NCBI GenBank assembly: GCA_037892935.1
Contig: JAYXKI010000002.1
Coordinates: 1,674,001 to 1,738,000, forward strand
Length of the DNA stretch: 64,000 nucleotides
Source of the DNA: Phlebopus portentosus
Taxonomy: Eukaryota; Basidiomycota; Agaricomycetes; Boletales; Boletinellaceae
Direction of reading: 5' to 3'
Positions 44,426 through 56,929 of this stretch are shown here, in pieces. Below the pieces are notes generated by a model. The model made no database searches and was not told the DNA's origin. It worked only from the letters and a program-made list of their open reading frames with translations. The translations under genes were made by a program, and so were the position numbers. The stretch's first letter is position 1, and every line of letters begins with the position of its first letter.

Positions 44426-45945
44426 GTTTTGATTCTTTTTATCTAAGCAGTAGTATATTATGCAGAGGTGATCTATCTACTTACATTTAGCTGTACTATG
44501 TAGTTCCCTTACTAACCTTTCTAGTCACAATTTAAGTTATGGACACTTTTAGAGATAAGATAGAGTAAGAGCAGATTGAAATTTCCAAGAGATATAGTAG
44601 TACAAAGCATATAGTGGATCATGTGTGAAGATAATATCACTAGTATGTTAAGAGGATTAAAAGATGAGGGAAAGAGGACTTACTTCTAATACTATTTATA
44701 CTTTCTAGATAATTTTTCTATCCTATTTCTTACTCATCTTCTCTCCACTTTACTTCACCTTACTCTACCTTTCTCCACTTCACTTCACTATTATATCACT
44801 TCTTTTATTATTCTGCTTCACTAAGTGCCACTCTGCTCTAACATATCTTGTTTATAATAGAATTCTATGAAGTTGCTAACTAAGACAATAGAGATGCTGA
44901 TCTAGTATAGAAAGCTCCACTATCAGTAATCTATTATGATGTTAAGTTCATTATTAGATAAGATTGTAGCTCTTAGTATAATGTAGGCAGCTTAATATAT
45001 GACTCTTCACTGTTTATCTTGTAGTCCGAAGGGTGTAAGTATAGCTTGTGCATTAGTATTAAAATGTCAGGTTATTGTAGAGTATAGTCCAATACATACT
45101 ATAAACTATATAAGTTCTACTGGGGGATGCAGTTATGTTCAAGTAACTAGCCATACTTTATTTAAAAGTCAAATGCTGTAAATGTAATGCCATATCTTTT
45201 ACTAGAGTACTAGTTGTAGGTACTTGGTGTTCAGGTTTACATTTCTTGGTAAATAAAGATTTGCTTATACTACAAAAGCTAGACATAGATTGTACAGCTC
45301 TGGCTTGTACCATTCTAGTATCCTCCAAGTTATTGAGTCTGTAGCTCAAGGGGTTCAAGTTGTAATAATAAGTTCTTCATATTGCTTGAGTACTATAGAA
45401 TTTGGTGGATTAACATGTAGTGCTTCTTGTATGTGATATTAGACTTTGATCTGGCAGTCACACATCTTGCTTGTAGTATGGCATATTACAAAGTATATCT
45501 CATAAAGAATTATGTATATTTAAGTACAAATCTAACAGTGCTAAAATGCTAGTGATATCTCTATTGAGCTTAAGTTAGCCTTTAGACTTAAGTCATTAGA
45601 TGTTAGGCTTTAATAGTCATATTTTAGACTTCTTAGGCTTTTAGTAGTTTTGATTGCTTCTTGACTTCTTTTGATCAGGTCAGATTAGATGCTTGTTTGG
45701 TAGTATTAAGGTGATGGTCAGTAGTAATAGGCTGATAGTGGTAACTTGTTAGTCAGTAGTGTTAGTTAGTCTATAGGGTTACATAGTTATTACATGCTTT
45801 TTAGGCACTTGTGTATTACTGTTGATATCAGTGACCATTGCCTTAGTTGTGTAGATGTTAATTTAGTTGTATTATTGCTAGACTTATTACTAGTTGTATT
45901 TAGAATGCTGATTCTATTGATCTTGATACAGGTTTTTAAGTAGAT
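44426..45945. repeat. Right arm of the palindrome (decayed)
   Basis: Inverse copy of the left arm with many C-to-T and G-to-A changes (for example ATATGACTATTAAAGCC for ACACGACTACTAAAGCC read on the same strand). No CDS remains. Confidence 0.8.
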
Positions 45946-46089
45946 CTTTTCAGTTATTTAACACTCCAAGCTACCTATTATTGGCCCAACATGTGTTAGA
46001 AACTGGAGCACTTTTATATCCTGGACTGCAAGTTATATTAACATAATAAAAGCCTGACTAAACATCTAGCAAACCCCTACACCTATTGT

Positions 46090-47205
46090 TAGTGCTCAAG
46101 AAATATTTCTAAAGTATTGTCATTGACTTTATTGGCCTGCTACTTAAAGACCAGAGCTATAATGGTATTGCAACTATGACAAACTGACTGGAAGGTGTTG
46201 ACATTTGTATCAAGCCTATCTGGATAGATATGATAATAAAGGACTTTGCCTAGATGTTTTTTGACAAGTAGTATTGTGAGAATAGCCTCCTTCTGAAGAT
46301 TATATTAGATCAAGATTGGCTCTTCATGTCCCAGTTCTTAAATGCTCTACATCAGCTGGTAGGTGTCAAGGTTAAAATGTCAACTGCATATTATCTGAAG
46401 ACTGATAGAGCAAGTAAATAGACCAACAAGATAATTAACCAGCTCCTTTAATACTTTATAAACTAAGACTAGAATGATTGGGTCCAATGTCTGCTCTAAG
46501 TACATTTCTACATAATGAATATGATAAATGCATCTACTGACTACTTTCTTTTTCAACTCCAGTTAGGATTCTCACCTCACATAATTCTACTCTTAATGCA
46601 TCTAGAGTTATCTACAAATATCTTAGTTGAGGAGGATAAAGCTATTTGGGTAATGGAGCTATTGTTCCAGTTATAAAGAGATGTAGCTGATGCTCAGGAT
46701 GCTCTACTTGCAGCAAAAATAAGGCAGGCATATTATGCAAATTTGCAAAGATCTTTGGATAACTCATTTAAGGTTTAAGATAGAGTAATGCTCTCAACTC
46801 ACAATTGTCACTAAGACTATAAGGCAGGGGAGCCTGGGCAGATTGTCAAGTTCATGCTATGCTATGATAGACTATATTTTATCATAGGCGCTAACTCTAT
46901 AAAGTCTAAGTATGCACTTAAGCTTCTAGACTTGCAGCAGACATTCCTGAGATTCTATGCAAGCCAACTCTAGCAATACACCCCCAATAATGATGCCCAA
47001 TTCTTAAACTAGGCCCTTGAGTACCTAAACCCCATAGACAAAAAGCAGAATGTCTATAAAGTTAAATAGATTATAGATGAGCATTATTAGAGCTGTGGCT
47101 AATAGTATCTTGTCTAATAGATAAGATATGGTAAACAAGGATAAGAGTGGAAGTCTGAGATGGAACTCCAGCAGACAGCTACAGAAGTCCTTTAAATATA
47201 GTGTA
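46090..47205 (+). pseudogene. Gypsy integrase/chromodomain remnant
   Basis: Translated through stops, the sequence reads like a Ty3/gypsy integrase core: IDFIGLLLKDQSYNGIATM, then FMSQFLNALHQLVGVKVKMS, then STAYYLKTD (normally AYHPETDG), followed by a C-terminal stretch and a chromodomain-like end (near 47055-47190; YKVE..IIDEHY..QYLV). Stops are frequent and mostly at expected Gln, Arg and Trp codons. It differs in sequence from the gypsy-1/2 family. The RT part is not seen. Confidence 0.75.
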
Positions 47206-47222
47206 AAAGTCATATATGCATA

Positions 47223-47280
47223 TATTCTTTTTCTTTTTCTTTTTCTTTTTCTTTTTCTTTTCTTTTTCCTTTTATCATTA
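47223..47280. repeat. (CTTTTT)n microsatellite
   Basis: About nine CTTTTT units. Simple repeat with no other signal. Confidence 0.9.
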
Positions 47281-47658
47281 TCACTTATACTCATCTGATC
47301 ATTCTTTTGTCTTGTCTTTTCTTATCTGATATCACATGTCACTTAGTTAGCTCATTAGTTATCCCTATTACCTCACTTCAATATTTTCTCTTGTTTCTTT
47401 TGATCCATCTGATCAAATGACCTAACCTTGTACTCTATGACCTTACACTCCTTTTTTTAGTCAGTAGTCTCTTTCTAGGCTTGTAAACTATATAGATAGC
47501 TAGTTCTTCTATAGAGGCCTCTTGCCTTAACATTTATTAGATCTCTGACTATACACTCACTTATTTTTATATCATTGCTCATTCCTTAAATTATCTGAGG
47601 AATGGATTCTCTTGCTCATTAAGGTTATCTCTTAATTTGTAAGCTTTAGTGATAGGGG

Positions 47659-48090
47659 TGTTAGGCTGTTACCTAATATAATGTCAAGGCTATCTTATCA
47701 TCCTTATCTAATAAGAGTAGCAGATTTTCTTAGGTTCATCTTGGGTTATAAGTCCTGGCTTATGCAGAGGTATATTCTCAAAGTGAGGCTATGTGACAAA
47801 GTAACCATCACTCTGCTTTCCTAAGTAGGGTTCTGCAGCATATTGCAGATGTTATGTGCAGAACCCTATTACTGAGTATTTTACTAATAGCTTATATAAG
47901 CATGACTCTATGCATTTAGTTAGCTTTTATTTTCACATTTTTCTCATGTGTAGTTTAGTTTATATAGCTGGTAGATAGCAAATGTAAGAGGGATTCTTTT
48001 CTCTCAACTATTACACTAATACTACAGTTAATCCAGTCAGTAACGGTGTGATCTGAGTGCTAGAGGAATCTCTCATGTGACTGAATCTTA
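47659..48090 (+). repeat. Possible 3' LTR of the decayed gypsy element
   Basis: GATAGGGG at 47651-47658 could be a polypurine tract and is followed by TGTTAGGCTGTTACC. The position, 450 bp after the chromodomain remnant, fits an LTR. The right end is a guess (near TCTCTCA), and no second LTR was found. Confidence 0.3.
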
Positions 48091-49880
48091 CTATTTATCA
48101 CATATTTTTAACTGTTCAACCGATGAAACTCCTGTGGACGTTCTGATGCCGGACAGGGAGTGTATAGTTCAAGGGGCTGCCCTAGAATACCTTCAAGCGG
48201 TCAGCAGAGAATTACACCTAGGCTAAGGGCATGAAGGAGTGGAGGGAAATAGGGATATACAATAGAAGGGCTTGGTGAGAACCGGGGATATGAGGGAAGT
48301 GCTCGAGGAAGAATTCCGAGGGTAGACTTCTCCCGAGATTGATGGTGGCAGTGCAAAGGCTAAATCAACTCTCCAGCTCAGCTACGAGCTCTGGACTAAA
48401 GCCGACTAACCTAAGACACAAGAACTAAACTAACTAAGCTACACTAGTCGAACCACCAACCCGAACATGACTAATCAACTGTGCTAACACACTGGTAAGC
48501 GACTGCAGTCGATCTCACTCGTAGTCTAAAGTGTCAGAACACGGTGTAACAATTCGAAACGTGATACAATAGACAAAGAACAATTGCTGAGTGTGTCGAA
48601 ATGTGATACGAGGGATGAAGGTGCAAAACGATGACAGAAGGGGACTGAGAGAATCGAAGGATATGTGTGGGATGATGGAACTGACCGTTTCTGATCGAAA
48701 TAATGTGGAATAATGCCGAGCAATGACTTGAGGAAGCAGAGAGAGGAATGTCAGGAGGAAAGGGGTGATATGGTGTCCTTTCCTGATGACACTGGAGAGG
48801 AGAAGGTGTTGCGAGACCGAATGCGAGTGGCACGCAGAGTAACTGGGTTACGAGCAAAACTGGGCGAAACGGTTCGGAACACGTAAGGAGGTTTCGATTT
48901 GGGTGAGAGAAGTAAGAGGAGCCTTTATATGATCACAGCGAACTATACGAACATACGAACGGCTCTGCTGCGAAGAGAGATCACCAATCGACTGTACAGA
49001 ACACAAAATATCGTATATTAGACTTTAGAGATGAGAGAGTCCACTACGAACAAGTAGACTAGAGGTTGAGGGACTTTGAGATGATGTGAGAACTGCCTAG
49101 CTAAGCTTCAACTCAGCTCCAACTAAGCTGTCCTTCTACTACGAGAGTCGTGCTATATTTATACTAAACGTCCAAGACTGAGCCTTCCAGCGGTCAGAGA
49201 ACCTACGTCATAAAGAAAAGGGAACACATATCGCTATCTACAAAGGAGAGGAGCGCATATGAATAGTTTAAGGGACACATAGGTCAAAAGAAACAATACT
49301 AAGCATGTCTGGAACGAGAGCATAATAGATTAAAGGGGACGCATATAGAAAGGTCAGAATATGTGCGAAACCTTTGGAACCGGGTCTCTTTGAGCGGAAC
49401 GAAGCGGAACTCGGGGAAACGACTCGGAAGGGCTCTGGCTAGTCTGACAAAGTAAGTCTGCGATGTTTAACAAAGGAGAGGGACTGAGGACGAGGTTGCA
49501 GGGTCAAATCTCTTTGTCTGGAATGCGGATCCGAGGTCCGGAGACTTGTGATCAACACGTGCAAACTCGATGCTGTAATTCTCCCATCTTGATAGCCGAT
49601 CAAAGAATGGTGCATGTGCCATCTGGACTATGGCGTTCTTGCTAAGTCTACTCATTCGAGCGAAACTAGTCAAAACTGAGCGAAACCAGTTGGAACACCG
49701 CGGAACTGGTCGTAATGACTCCATATGTTCCCAAGCTTCAGACTTACTCTTCATCTCCCGGGTTCATGAAATAGTGACCGTCTGCGGTCACTCCCATCTC
49801 AATCCGATGCATGGGAGTTTCAAAGCATAACGCGTCACGTCCAAATTTTCTTCCGCTGTTATCTCTTCTTCATTCTCCAA
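48091..49880. other. No recognisable gene
   Basis: Higher-GC sequence than its left side, with short open frames on both strands that lack codon bias or motifs. Could contain the 5' region of the pseudogene at 49882. Confidence 0.45.
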
Positions 49881-49881
49881 C

Positions 49882-52050
49882 ATGTTCACTTCCGAAGAAA
49901 TTGTCGTGCTCTTGGGACCCATCAACTCTGATGACGACTGGAAGGCAGCGGTCGTGAAATTCGAGGCAGACATCGCCTTGGCCAGGTCAGCAATGGATGA
50001 ACTAGACCATGGTGTCACGACGGTAATTCTGCTGGATAAAACAAAACCGGTCGAATGGATCATGCCTATAGGTTTGATGACGGTACGGTGGTTGATGAAT
50101 CCGGTGATGGAATCTTTGATGAATGGGTGGAAGGCAACCACGGTGTGTAAACCACGCACTCTAATCAAGAATTTTTGTTAACAAAATTCGACAGGCACGG
50201 AAGGAAGCATTGGAGCAAGTCCGTCCCAAAGGAACGAAAGAAGTCTGGTCAGAGACAGCGTACTCCAACTACTGCGACACGGACGCTCTCCTATGGATGC
50301 TGTACTATGATCGATGGGAATTTTACGCCAGGATGGAGACCAAATGATGAGCTTTCTTCCACAGATGCAGGGTTCCATTCCATCCTGCCTTGTTCGATTC
50401 AACTCGTGGGTTCTTCTTGGGCAAATCGTTCCCTTCAATGTTCCCGAAACCGCGCCCTGACATCGAAAAGGCTCTCAAGAATGTGAGAATGGAGAGCTCC
50501 AAGTTCCAACAAATGGCGAGGTTCACCTTCAACACGGACTACACGCGAGACAAAGCTGTCCAGAGTCACGTAGGTACTTCTTCTTGTCTATCATCTCCAT
50601 CTAATCCTTCCTACAGCAAGCATTCGAATATTGGGAGGATATCGAGCAATGACACCTTCGTGCAGGGCACATCCTTTGCATTGACAAGGTGAAATTGAGA
50701 ATGGTCCAGCTCCTCTGGGAATACTACAGCTATTCCATCCTTCGTCGTCGGCTCTATCAACTCGTTCGTGCTCAGGAATCTGAAACGCAACAACAACAAC
50801 AACAGCAACAACAATGATCCCAACAGGTGCTGTCTGAACCTTCTCAACCTCTTTCTCAACCGCAACAACAATAGCAGCAACAACCAATGTTGCCTGAACA
50901 ATTTCCTCCACAACAACAACAACAGCAGCAACATCAAATGCTACCTCAGGACGTCGATAGTCCAATGGAGGTTGATTTCGCTCCTCTTCAGGTCGAAACT
51001 GGCGAAATGATTAAGGATGGAGAGGTCGCGGAACTGGTCAAAATGCTCGAAACCAGAGCGGAACGTTTGGAAGGGGCTAGCTGTTCTACACCCTTAACCT
51101 CACTCGAACCCACAATGCTCGAGATTGAGCTTTGCGAGAGTGAAAGACGAGAAGAAGAAGAATGTGCTGCTCAATGTGCCGAAATCTCCTGGATGGCTGC
51201 CAAAATTGAGGCCAACATGCGATGACAGCTGGATGCAGGGACTCGCTGCATTCGTGGTGTTCGGCAAGTGGTGGACTCGGATGAGGAGACTCCTGCGATT
51301 CAGGAAAGTCCTGAGAGTCCTCCTCCTGGTCATCGGGGAGAAGACTCCGTTATCATGAGTCCAGGCGACGGCGGAATGGATATCAGTGATGTGGGAATAG
51401 AGGCGAATGAGCCATTTGAGGCGGACGCAAGCCTTGAAGAGATTCAGGCTCTCAATACCGCGAGCAACAACAACAACAGCAACAACAACAACAACAATAG
51501 CGGTACTGCTGCTGTTCTGTGCAAAACTGTCGAAATGCAAGCGAGATGCGTTTCTCTGGCACGACAAGCATCTTCTCAACCTGAGGCTGGTCCTTCTAGG
51601 ATTTCGGCTAATGGTGGTGGTTCTGGTGGTGACAACAATGATAATGACGACGACGACGATGACGATGGTGACGAATGATTGAGCGATGGGCGCGTTCATC
51701 ATCGGGTTCCGTGTGACCAGTGCCAGAAGCATGGTCGTGATTGCGTAGGTCTTCCACAAAGGACCTGCGCTCCGTGCTTGAAGCAGGCGAAGGGCTGTAG
51801 TCTAGCCACAAAGGGCAGGGCTGTAGCCGCGAAGCGTAAGGCAGCTCGGGAGGCACGTGATTGGGAAGCAAAACGCCGGAAAGTCACAGCTCTGGCGGCC
51901 AGATCAGTGGGTGGTCGCGTCGAGCATAAAGCTCTGCAGCGGGAGGTCAGGGAATCCGAGCTGCAGTTCGTGCTGGTGCGGATGGATCACCGGGACAAGG
52001 TCCATCAGGAAATCAGTCCATTTGGGTTATTAATGGATAGTGAGTTATAA
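49882..52050 (+). pseudogene. Unrecognised gene with poly-Gln/Asn tracts and a Cys cluster, broken by stops
   Basis: Starts with ATG at 49882. Introns are likely at about 50142-50195 and 50568-50618. From about 50619 one frame runs to 52050, interrupted by TGA near 50652, TGA near 50815, TAG near 50872, TGA at 51223-51225 and TGA at 51676-51678. Features: poly-Gln (about 50790-50935), poly-Asn (51466-51500), an acidic Asp run (51645-51675), then a cysteine pattern CDQCQKHGRDC...CAPCLKQAKGC (about 51711-51805), similar in style to fungal zinc-cluster motifs, followed by a basic region. The last exon EISPFGLLMDSEL is shared with the gene at 23664-23930. Most stops fit CGA to TGA. It may have been a DNA-binding protein; not certain. 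Confidence 0.55.
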
Positions 52051-52059
52051 CACCATAGT

Positions 52060-52760
52060 AGTTTATAGTAGTACATAGTGTACTATAATAATGTATAGTA
52101 ATATATAGATACATATAGATGGTATCCTATAGTAACATATAATGCATAGGTATGAATAGCAAATGATAGTATCATATAGTTTGATATCTCTGTATAAATT
52201 CTGATAAATAGTTATAGTCTATAGTTCAAAGAAGTGTATAGTTGTTCATAGCAGTGAGCTATCTATATTAGTATCTAGATAGTAATAGAGGTTAGTTATG
52301 CATAGTCAATATATGGATAATAATATATAGAAATATATAGATGCATATAGATAGTATCTTACAGTAACATATAGTATATAAACATGAATAATAACCAATA
52401 GTATAATATAGCTTGATATCTCTATATAAATTCTGATAAATAGTTATAGTCTATAGTTCAAAGAAGTGTATAGTTGTTCATAGCAGTGAGCTATCTATAT
52501 TAGTATCTAGATAGTAATAGAGGTTAGTTATACATAGTCAATATATGGCTAGTAATATATAGAAATATATAGATGCATATAGATAGTATCTTACAGTAAC
52601 ATATAGTACATAAACATGAATAATAATCAATGATGTAATATAGCTTGATATCTCTATATAAATTCTGATAAATAGTTATAGTCCATAGTTCAAAAAAAGA
52701 TATAGCTGTTCATAGTAGTAAGTTATTTATATTAGTATCCAGATAGTAATAGAGATTATT
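52060..52760 (+). repeat. AT-rich tandem array, 232-bp unit
   Basis: AGTTCAAAGAAGTGTATAG recurs at 52223 and 52455 and, with changes, at 52687: a 232-bp period, about 2.7 units. It begins right after the stop codon of the pseudogene. An inverted relative is at 23080-23663. Confidence 0.85.
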
Positions 52761-53179
52761 TATATAAAAGGTAGGGAAAGTATAAACTCGACCAACAGTG
52801 ATGTGCCACACCTTATACCTTTTGGTCAATAACCCTCCCACACAACATCTACAGAAATAAAGAAAATACAACATTTCAAATGCAAATTCTGGGTGCAAAG
52901 ATGTGTAAAGGGCACCTATAACTACAATTTGATCATTATAATTTCTAAAAATAAAGTAAAATGAGCTTCCTATTTTAGGAAAAAGTCAAACTTAGCAAAC
53001 TTACTCTCGTGAATTCTAGAGCAAGCTGAAATTTTTCAACAAGATTTTTGCTGCTTACAAATACAAAAATATTATGTAAATGAGCTTATTTGTAATACAA
53101 TGACATAATTTACTAAGTATTTGTCATACCTTCATATAGTAAATCTGTCTGGGGGTGGAAGAGCTATCTACTGGCCTTA
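52761..53179. other. No recognisable gene
   Basis: AT-rich; GTAGGGAAAGTATAAACTCGACC at about 52770-52792 is repeated in inverse at about 54585-54607, so these two sites bracket the MITE cluster. Confidence 0.5.
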
Positions 53180-53927
53180 CTGCCTTTTTCATATGTATTG
53201 TCACTCGCGACTTCTGTGATTTTTGTCACACAGAACACCTCATAATATAAAAATCACCATATCTCACTCAATTTCTGACCTTTCTGCATGATCTAAGTTG
53301 CTAAATCCATAGTTTTAAGATCCTCTTCAAACTCCAACACGGATGAAGAGAAATGAGCAAATAATGAGTGAGATATGTCGTAAAAGGCCGATTTTAGACA
53401 CTTCCTTCATGTGCATTTTTTCCTGCCCTCAGACTGGGTGCTACAACAACCTAGACTGCACCAGAGTGGTGCTATTGGCATAATATGAATTTACAGACAT
53501 TAGATTGCCTAAGAATGAATTTATTTTGAGGTCTGGAGGCCCTTGAGAAAAGGTAGGTTTGAGCTCAGCTCAGACATGTATCAAACCAGCAGATACAACA
53601 CAGAATAGAGCTCAGAGTCAGTCTGTAAATTTACAATAAAATAATTATATCATTTTGGACTTGCCTGTAGGACTGTAGAAGCAGGGATGAGGGCAGGAAA
53701 AACTGCACATGAAAGATGTGTCTAAAATCGGCCTTTTGCGACATATCCCACTCATTATTTGCTCATTTCTATTTATAATTGTTGAGGTTTGAAACCGATC
53801 TTAAAACTATGAATTAAGCAACTTAGATCATGCAAAACGGTCAAGAATTGAGTGAGATATGGTGATTTTTATATTATGAGGTGCTCTGTGTGACAAAAAT
53901 CACAGAAGTCGCGAGTGACAATACATA
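53180..53927. mobile_element. MITE family B, copy 2
   Basis: Left end CTGCCTTTTTCATATGTATT after TA at 53178-53179. The right arm stops at GTGACAATACATA, so the last dozen bases of the inverted repeat are lost. Otherwise collinear with copy 1. Confidence 0.85.
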
Positions 53928-54015
53928 CAAGCTTCTAATATCTAAGGAGAGCCTGTACAAGTCAACTCAACCTCTTTGTGAGAGGAGAAATGTAAAACTT
54001 CCTGGGTCAGTCATG

Positions 54016-54497
54016 CACAGTGGGCAAACTGTTATTTAGACCTGGAATAAATTAATAACTAAATGACAAATGAAATTTGAAATAACAAAAGGGATTAAAT
54101 TATAAGTAAAGTCATGTGAGAAATGCATAAAGAAATTTGAAATCTCATAAAGGAAAGATGCTTGCATTTCTTCATGTGCGACATTTTATATTATCCCAAG
54201 GAAGACATTTGAAGTTTCTTTTGTAATCTTGTCAAGGAAGAAATAACTCACATTGACCACAAAAGTTATTTCTTCCTTGACAAGATTACAAAAGAAACTT
54301 CAAATGTCTTCCTTGGGATAATATAAAATGTCGCACATGAAGAAATGCAAGCATCTTTTCCTTTATGAGATTTCAAATTTCTTTATGCATTTCTCACATG
54401 ACTTTACTTATAATTTAATCCCTTTTGTTATTTCAAATTTCATTTGTCATTTAGTTATGAATTTATTCCAGGCCTAAATAACAGTTTGCCCGCTGTG
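54016..54497. mobile_element. MITE family C, hairpin element
   Basis: 482 bp, an almost perfect palindrome centred near 54258. Ends CACAGTGGGCAAACTGTTAT and inverse. ATG on both sides (54013-54015 and 54498-54500) may be a 3-bp target duplication, which with the CACAG end would suggest the CACTA/CMC group; this is tentative. Confidence 0.8.
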
Positions 54498-54500
54498 ATG

Positions 54501-55933
54501 TCTCCTCGAAGATTTTTGCCACAGGGTCCTTCCAAATAAAGTTAGCTCAGGGTTTATCAGAGCCATCAGTCATATGGCGGGCCGGTCGAGTTTATACTTT
54601 CCCTACGTTATTACAGCCGTTTGCATTAGCAATGGCACTCCCAGGTGTTTTTTTTTTTTTTTGAATGAAGTAAAGACAAAATATAACACGTGATGACTGG
54701 ACTCAGTGGAAAATTTGGTTGGATTTGAGGGTCAATAGCATCACAAAATCATCAGTTACGACTCTTCTTTACTGAAACTTGGTTTACATGTGTTACTCAT
54801 AGATTGAGAAAATCACAGTTTTTCTCAATGGCGATATTCAATGCAGGTCCCCTTAGGTGCCTTCCTACCCACTACTACCTCAAGATTAGAAGGTATTCAA
54901 TTTTATTCTACAAATCAAATCTTTTCTTTCAAATTTTGACAGGCAGTAGGCAGTCAATAATTAATTTACAAGCTTGTTCTGAGCAATTTGGTTGAAAATT
55001 GAGCTCAAGACAAAATGGGTAGTGCCGGAGGAAAGGTGGAAGGCATGTCAGATGTGGATTGTAACAGCGAAGTCCATTTTCCCATCCACTTCTGAAAACA
55101 AATTCTCCTCATTCAAAAAAAAATCCAGAGCACCATTACTAATGCAAACGCGTGTAATAGGGATATTTTGGATGTCTATACATATTCGATTATGTATGCA
55201 GACCAAGAAAATTATAAATATAAGCACGTGAAATACACAGAAAAGATATTTAAAATGTCCAAAAGGGTATCCGAGGCTCGGGAATTTATTGCAGATATAA
55301 TACATCATAAAATTTATGCAGTTTGATGTGTTATAGGAGTGCAGCTGCATCCCGGAAGCCATCTCAGGCCAAGATGCGTACGCATCGCAACAACTGAGTC
55401 AAGTCACGTGACAAAAAGCTGCGGATGTGTATGCATCTGGCCAAAGCTATACAAGGTGGTGATGTGCATCACGTTCTTTGATCATCTGTGAAGAATTTTT
55501 GCTTAACGCCCATGTATATCTGTACAGCCGTTTAATGGGTACGTACACATTCCCATAAAATTATAAATCTGGGTTTGGGGAGGACTCCTGCCAGTTGCAA
55601 GTGCCTTGTTTCTGTATAGTGAGGGCTCTAGCACCCCTTAAAATTGAATTTTTTCATCAGAGATAGCCTCCTACATCCATGTATCTAAGCGTCTATTTCT
55701 TTTGTGAGTGGTAAACATCAAAATGTGATGGTGCGAAGGCATATTTGCACTTCACCCCCTATCTGCCCTCTGTTTTAATCACACGCCCTTCACTCCCATC
55801 CCCACTATCTTCGACACTCCCTTCTATACCATCTGTGATCACTTCCAGCATGAATAAATGGCAGGCCCTGCATCTGAGTGTAAGTAATGAATGGTGAATT
55901 GCCTTCGTAATGTAATGGCCCGCCCATAGCCAA
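54501..55933. other. No recognisable gene
   Basis: A T16 run at about 54647-54662; only short open frames. Two copies of the GATGCGTACGCATC-type word at 55373-55386 and 55424-55437, the second 19 bp after a CACGTG. Confidence 0.45.
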
Positions 55934-56928
55934 TATCGACTATCTGTTGTGCAAGTGCATTGGTAAAGGGTCGTTTGGGGCTGTATACCGTGCATTGAAC
56001 CGCTCGACTGGCGATTTAATCGCAGTAAAGCAAGTTATTGATCAGGACGATAAGATACGAGGCAAGGCGGCCTCCGATGCGTTAAGGAATGAAAGTGAGA
56101 TTCTAGGGAGCCTCAGCCACCCCAATATTGTGCAGTACTTGGGATTTGAAGGTGGGGATGGCTCTGAAATGATGTGAGTGCCTCTTGCATGCCTTTACCA
56201 GGCACTTAAGGGGCATTTTCCAGGTTCATGGAATATGTCTCGAATGGATCTATCAGGGCCTGCTTAAGGGAGCATAGCAGGTTCGAAGACCAAGTTTGTC
56301 GGTCGTTCATGGGTCAAGTTCTTGAAGGAATTGGCTACTGTCACTCCAAAGGCATAATCCACAGAGTAAGCTGGTTTATTGTTTTGTAACACCACATTTA
56401 CTGAGCATATATGCAGGACTTGAAGAGCGACAACATACTTGTCGGTCCTTATGGGGTCTGTAAAATTGCAGATTTCGGCACTTCAAAGCGCACTGACGAT
56501 GTTTACAGGAACAAAATGCACTCTCCCCTCCGAGGCACATTAATCTACATAGCGCCAGAGGTGCTATGAGCAACGTTTGGATACAGCGCGAAAGTAGACA
56601 TCTGGAGCTTGGGTTGTGTGGTGTCTGAGATGTGGACTGGCCATCGACCCTGGGAGGGCAGAGAGGTGGCTAATATTATTCTCGTGGTAAGCAGTGCTGA
56701 AATGGCATTGTTTCATGCTAACTAACTTGCTGCGGTTGTCTCTAGTTAGGAGGAAAAAAGCCAGAGCCCCCCTGCGTCCCACTGAATGCAGTTCCTGGGC
56801 CTGATGGGGATGACTTTAGAAGGCGCTGCCTTTCCATCAGCCCAGATGGGCGACCAACTGCATCTGAGCTACGCCAGCATCCTTATCTAGCCGTGAAACC
56901 AGGCTGGTCCTTTACGTGTTTCAAATAA
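55934..56928 (+). pseudogene. MAP3K-like protein kinase domain, one in-frame stop
   Basis: Ser/Thr kinase, most like the Bck1/Mkh1 group of MAP kinase kinase kinases. Exons: about 55934-56173, 56224-56365, 56417-56686 and 56746-56928. Seen motifs: GKGSFGAVY (ATP loop), AVKQV (Lys), FMEYVSNGSI (hinge), HRDLKSDN (catalytic loop), DFGTSK, IAPEVL, WSLGCVVSEMWTG. A TGA at 56567-56569 follows APEVL, where an Arg codon CGA is plausible. The regulatory N-terminal part expected of a MAP3K is absent; the first exon begins at the kinase domain, perhaps after an acceptor CCATAG. The conserved residues are all intact, so the stop may be recent. A fragment or retained duplicate is likely. Confidence 0.8.
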
Positions 56929-56929
56929 G

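Noticed and set aside
48526..48857. Minus-strand open frames of 65-107 codons
   Set aside because: No motif, no codon bias, and they overlap in different frames.
45960..49880. Centromere-like AT-rich region
   Set aside because: AT-richness is explained by decayed retrotransposon sequence; nothing specific to centromeres can be read from sequence alone.
50591..50965. Minus-strand frames rich in Val/Leu over the CAA repeats
   Set aside because: Antisense of poly-Gln/Asn-coding repeats; the plus-strand frame carries the gene features.
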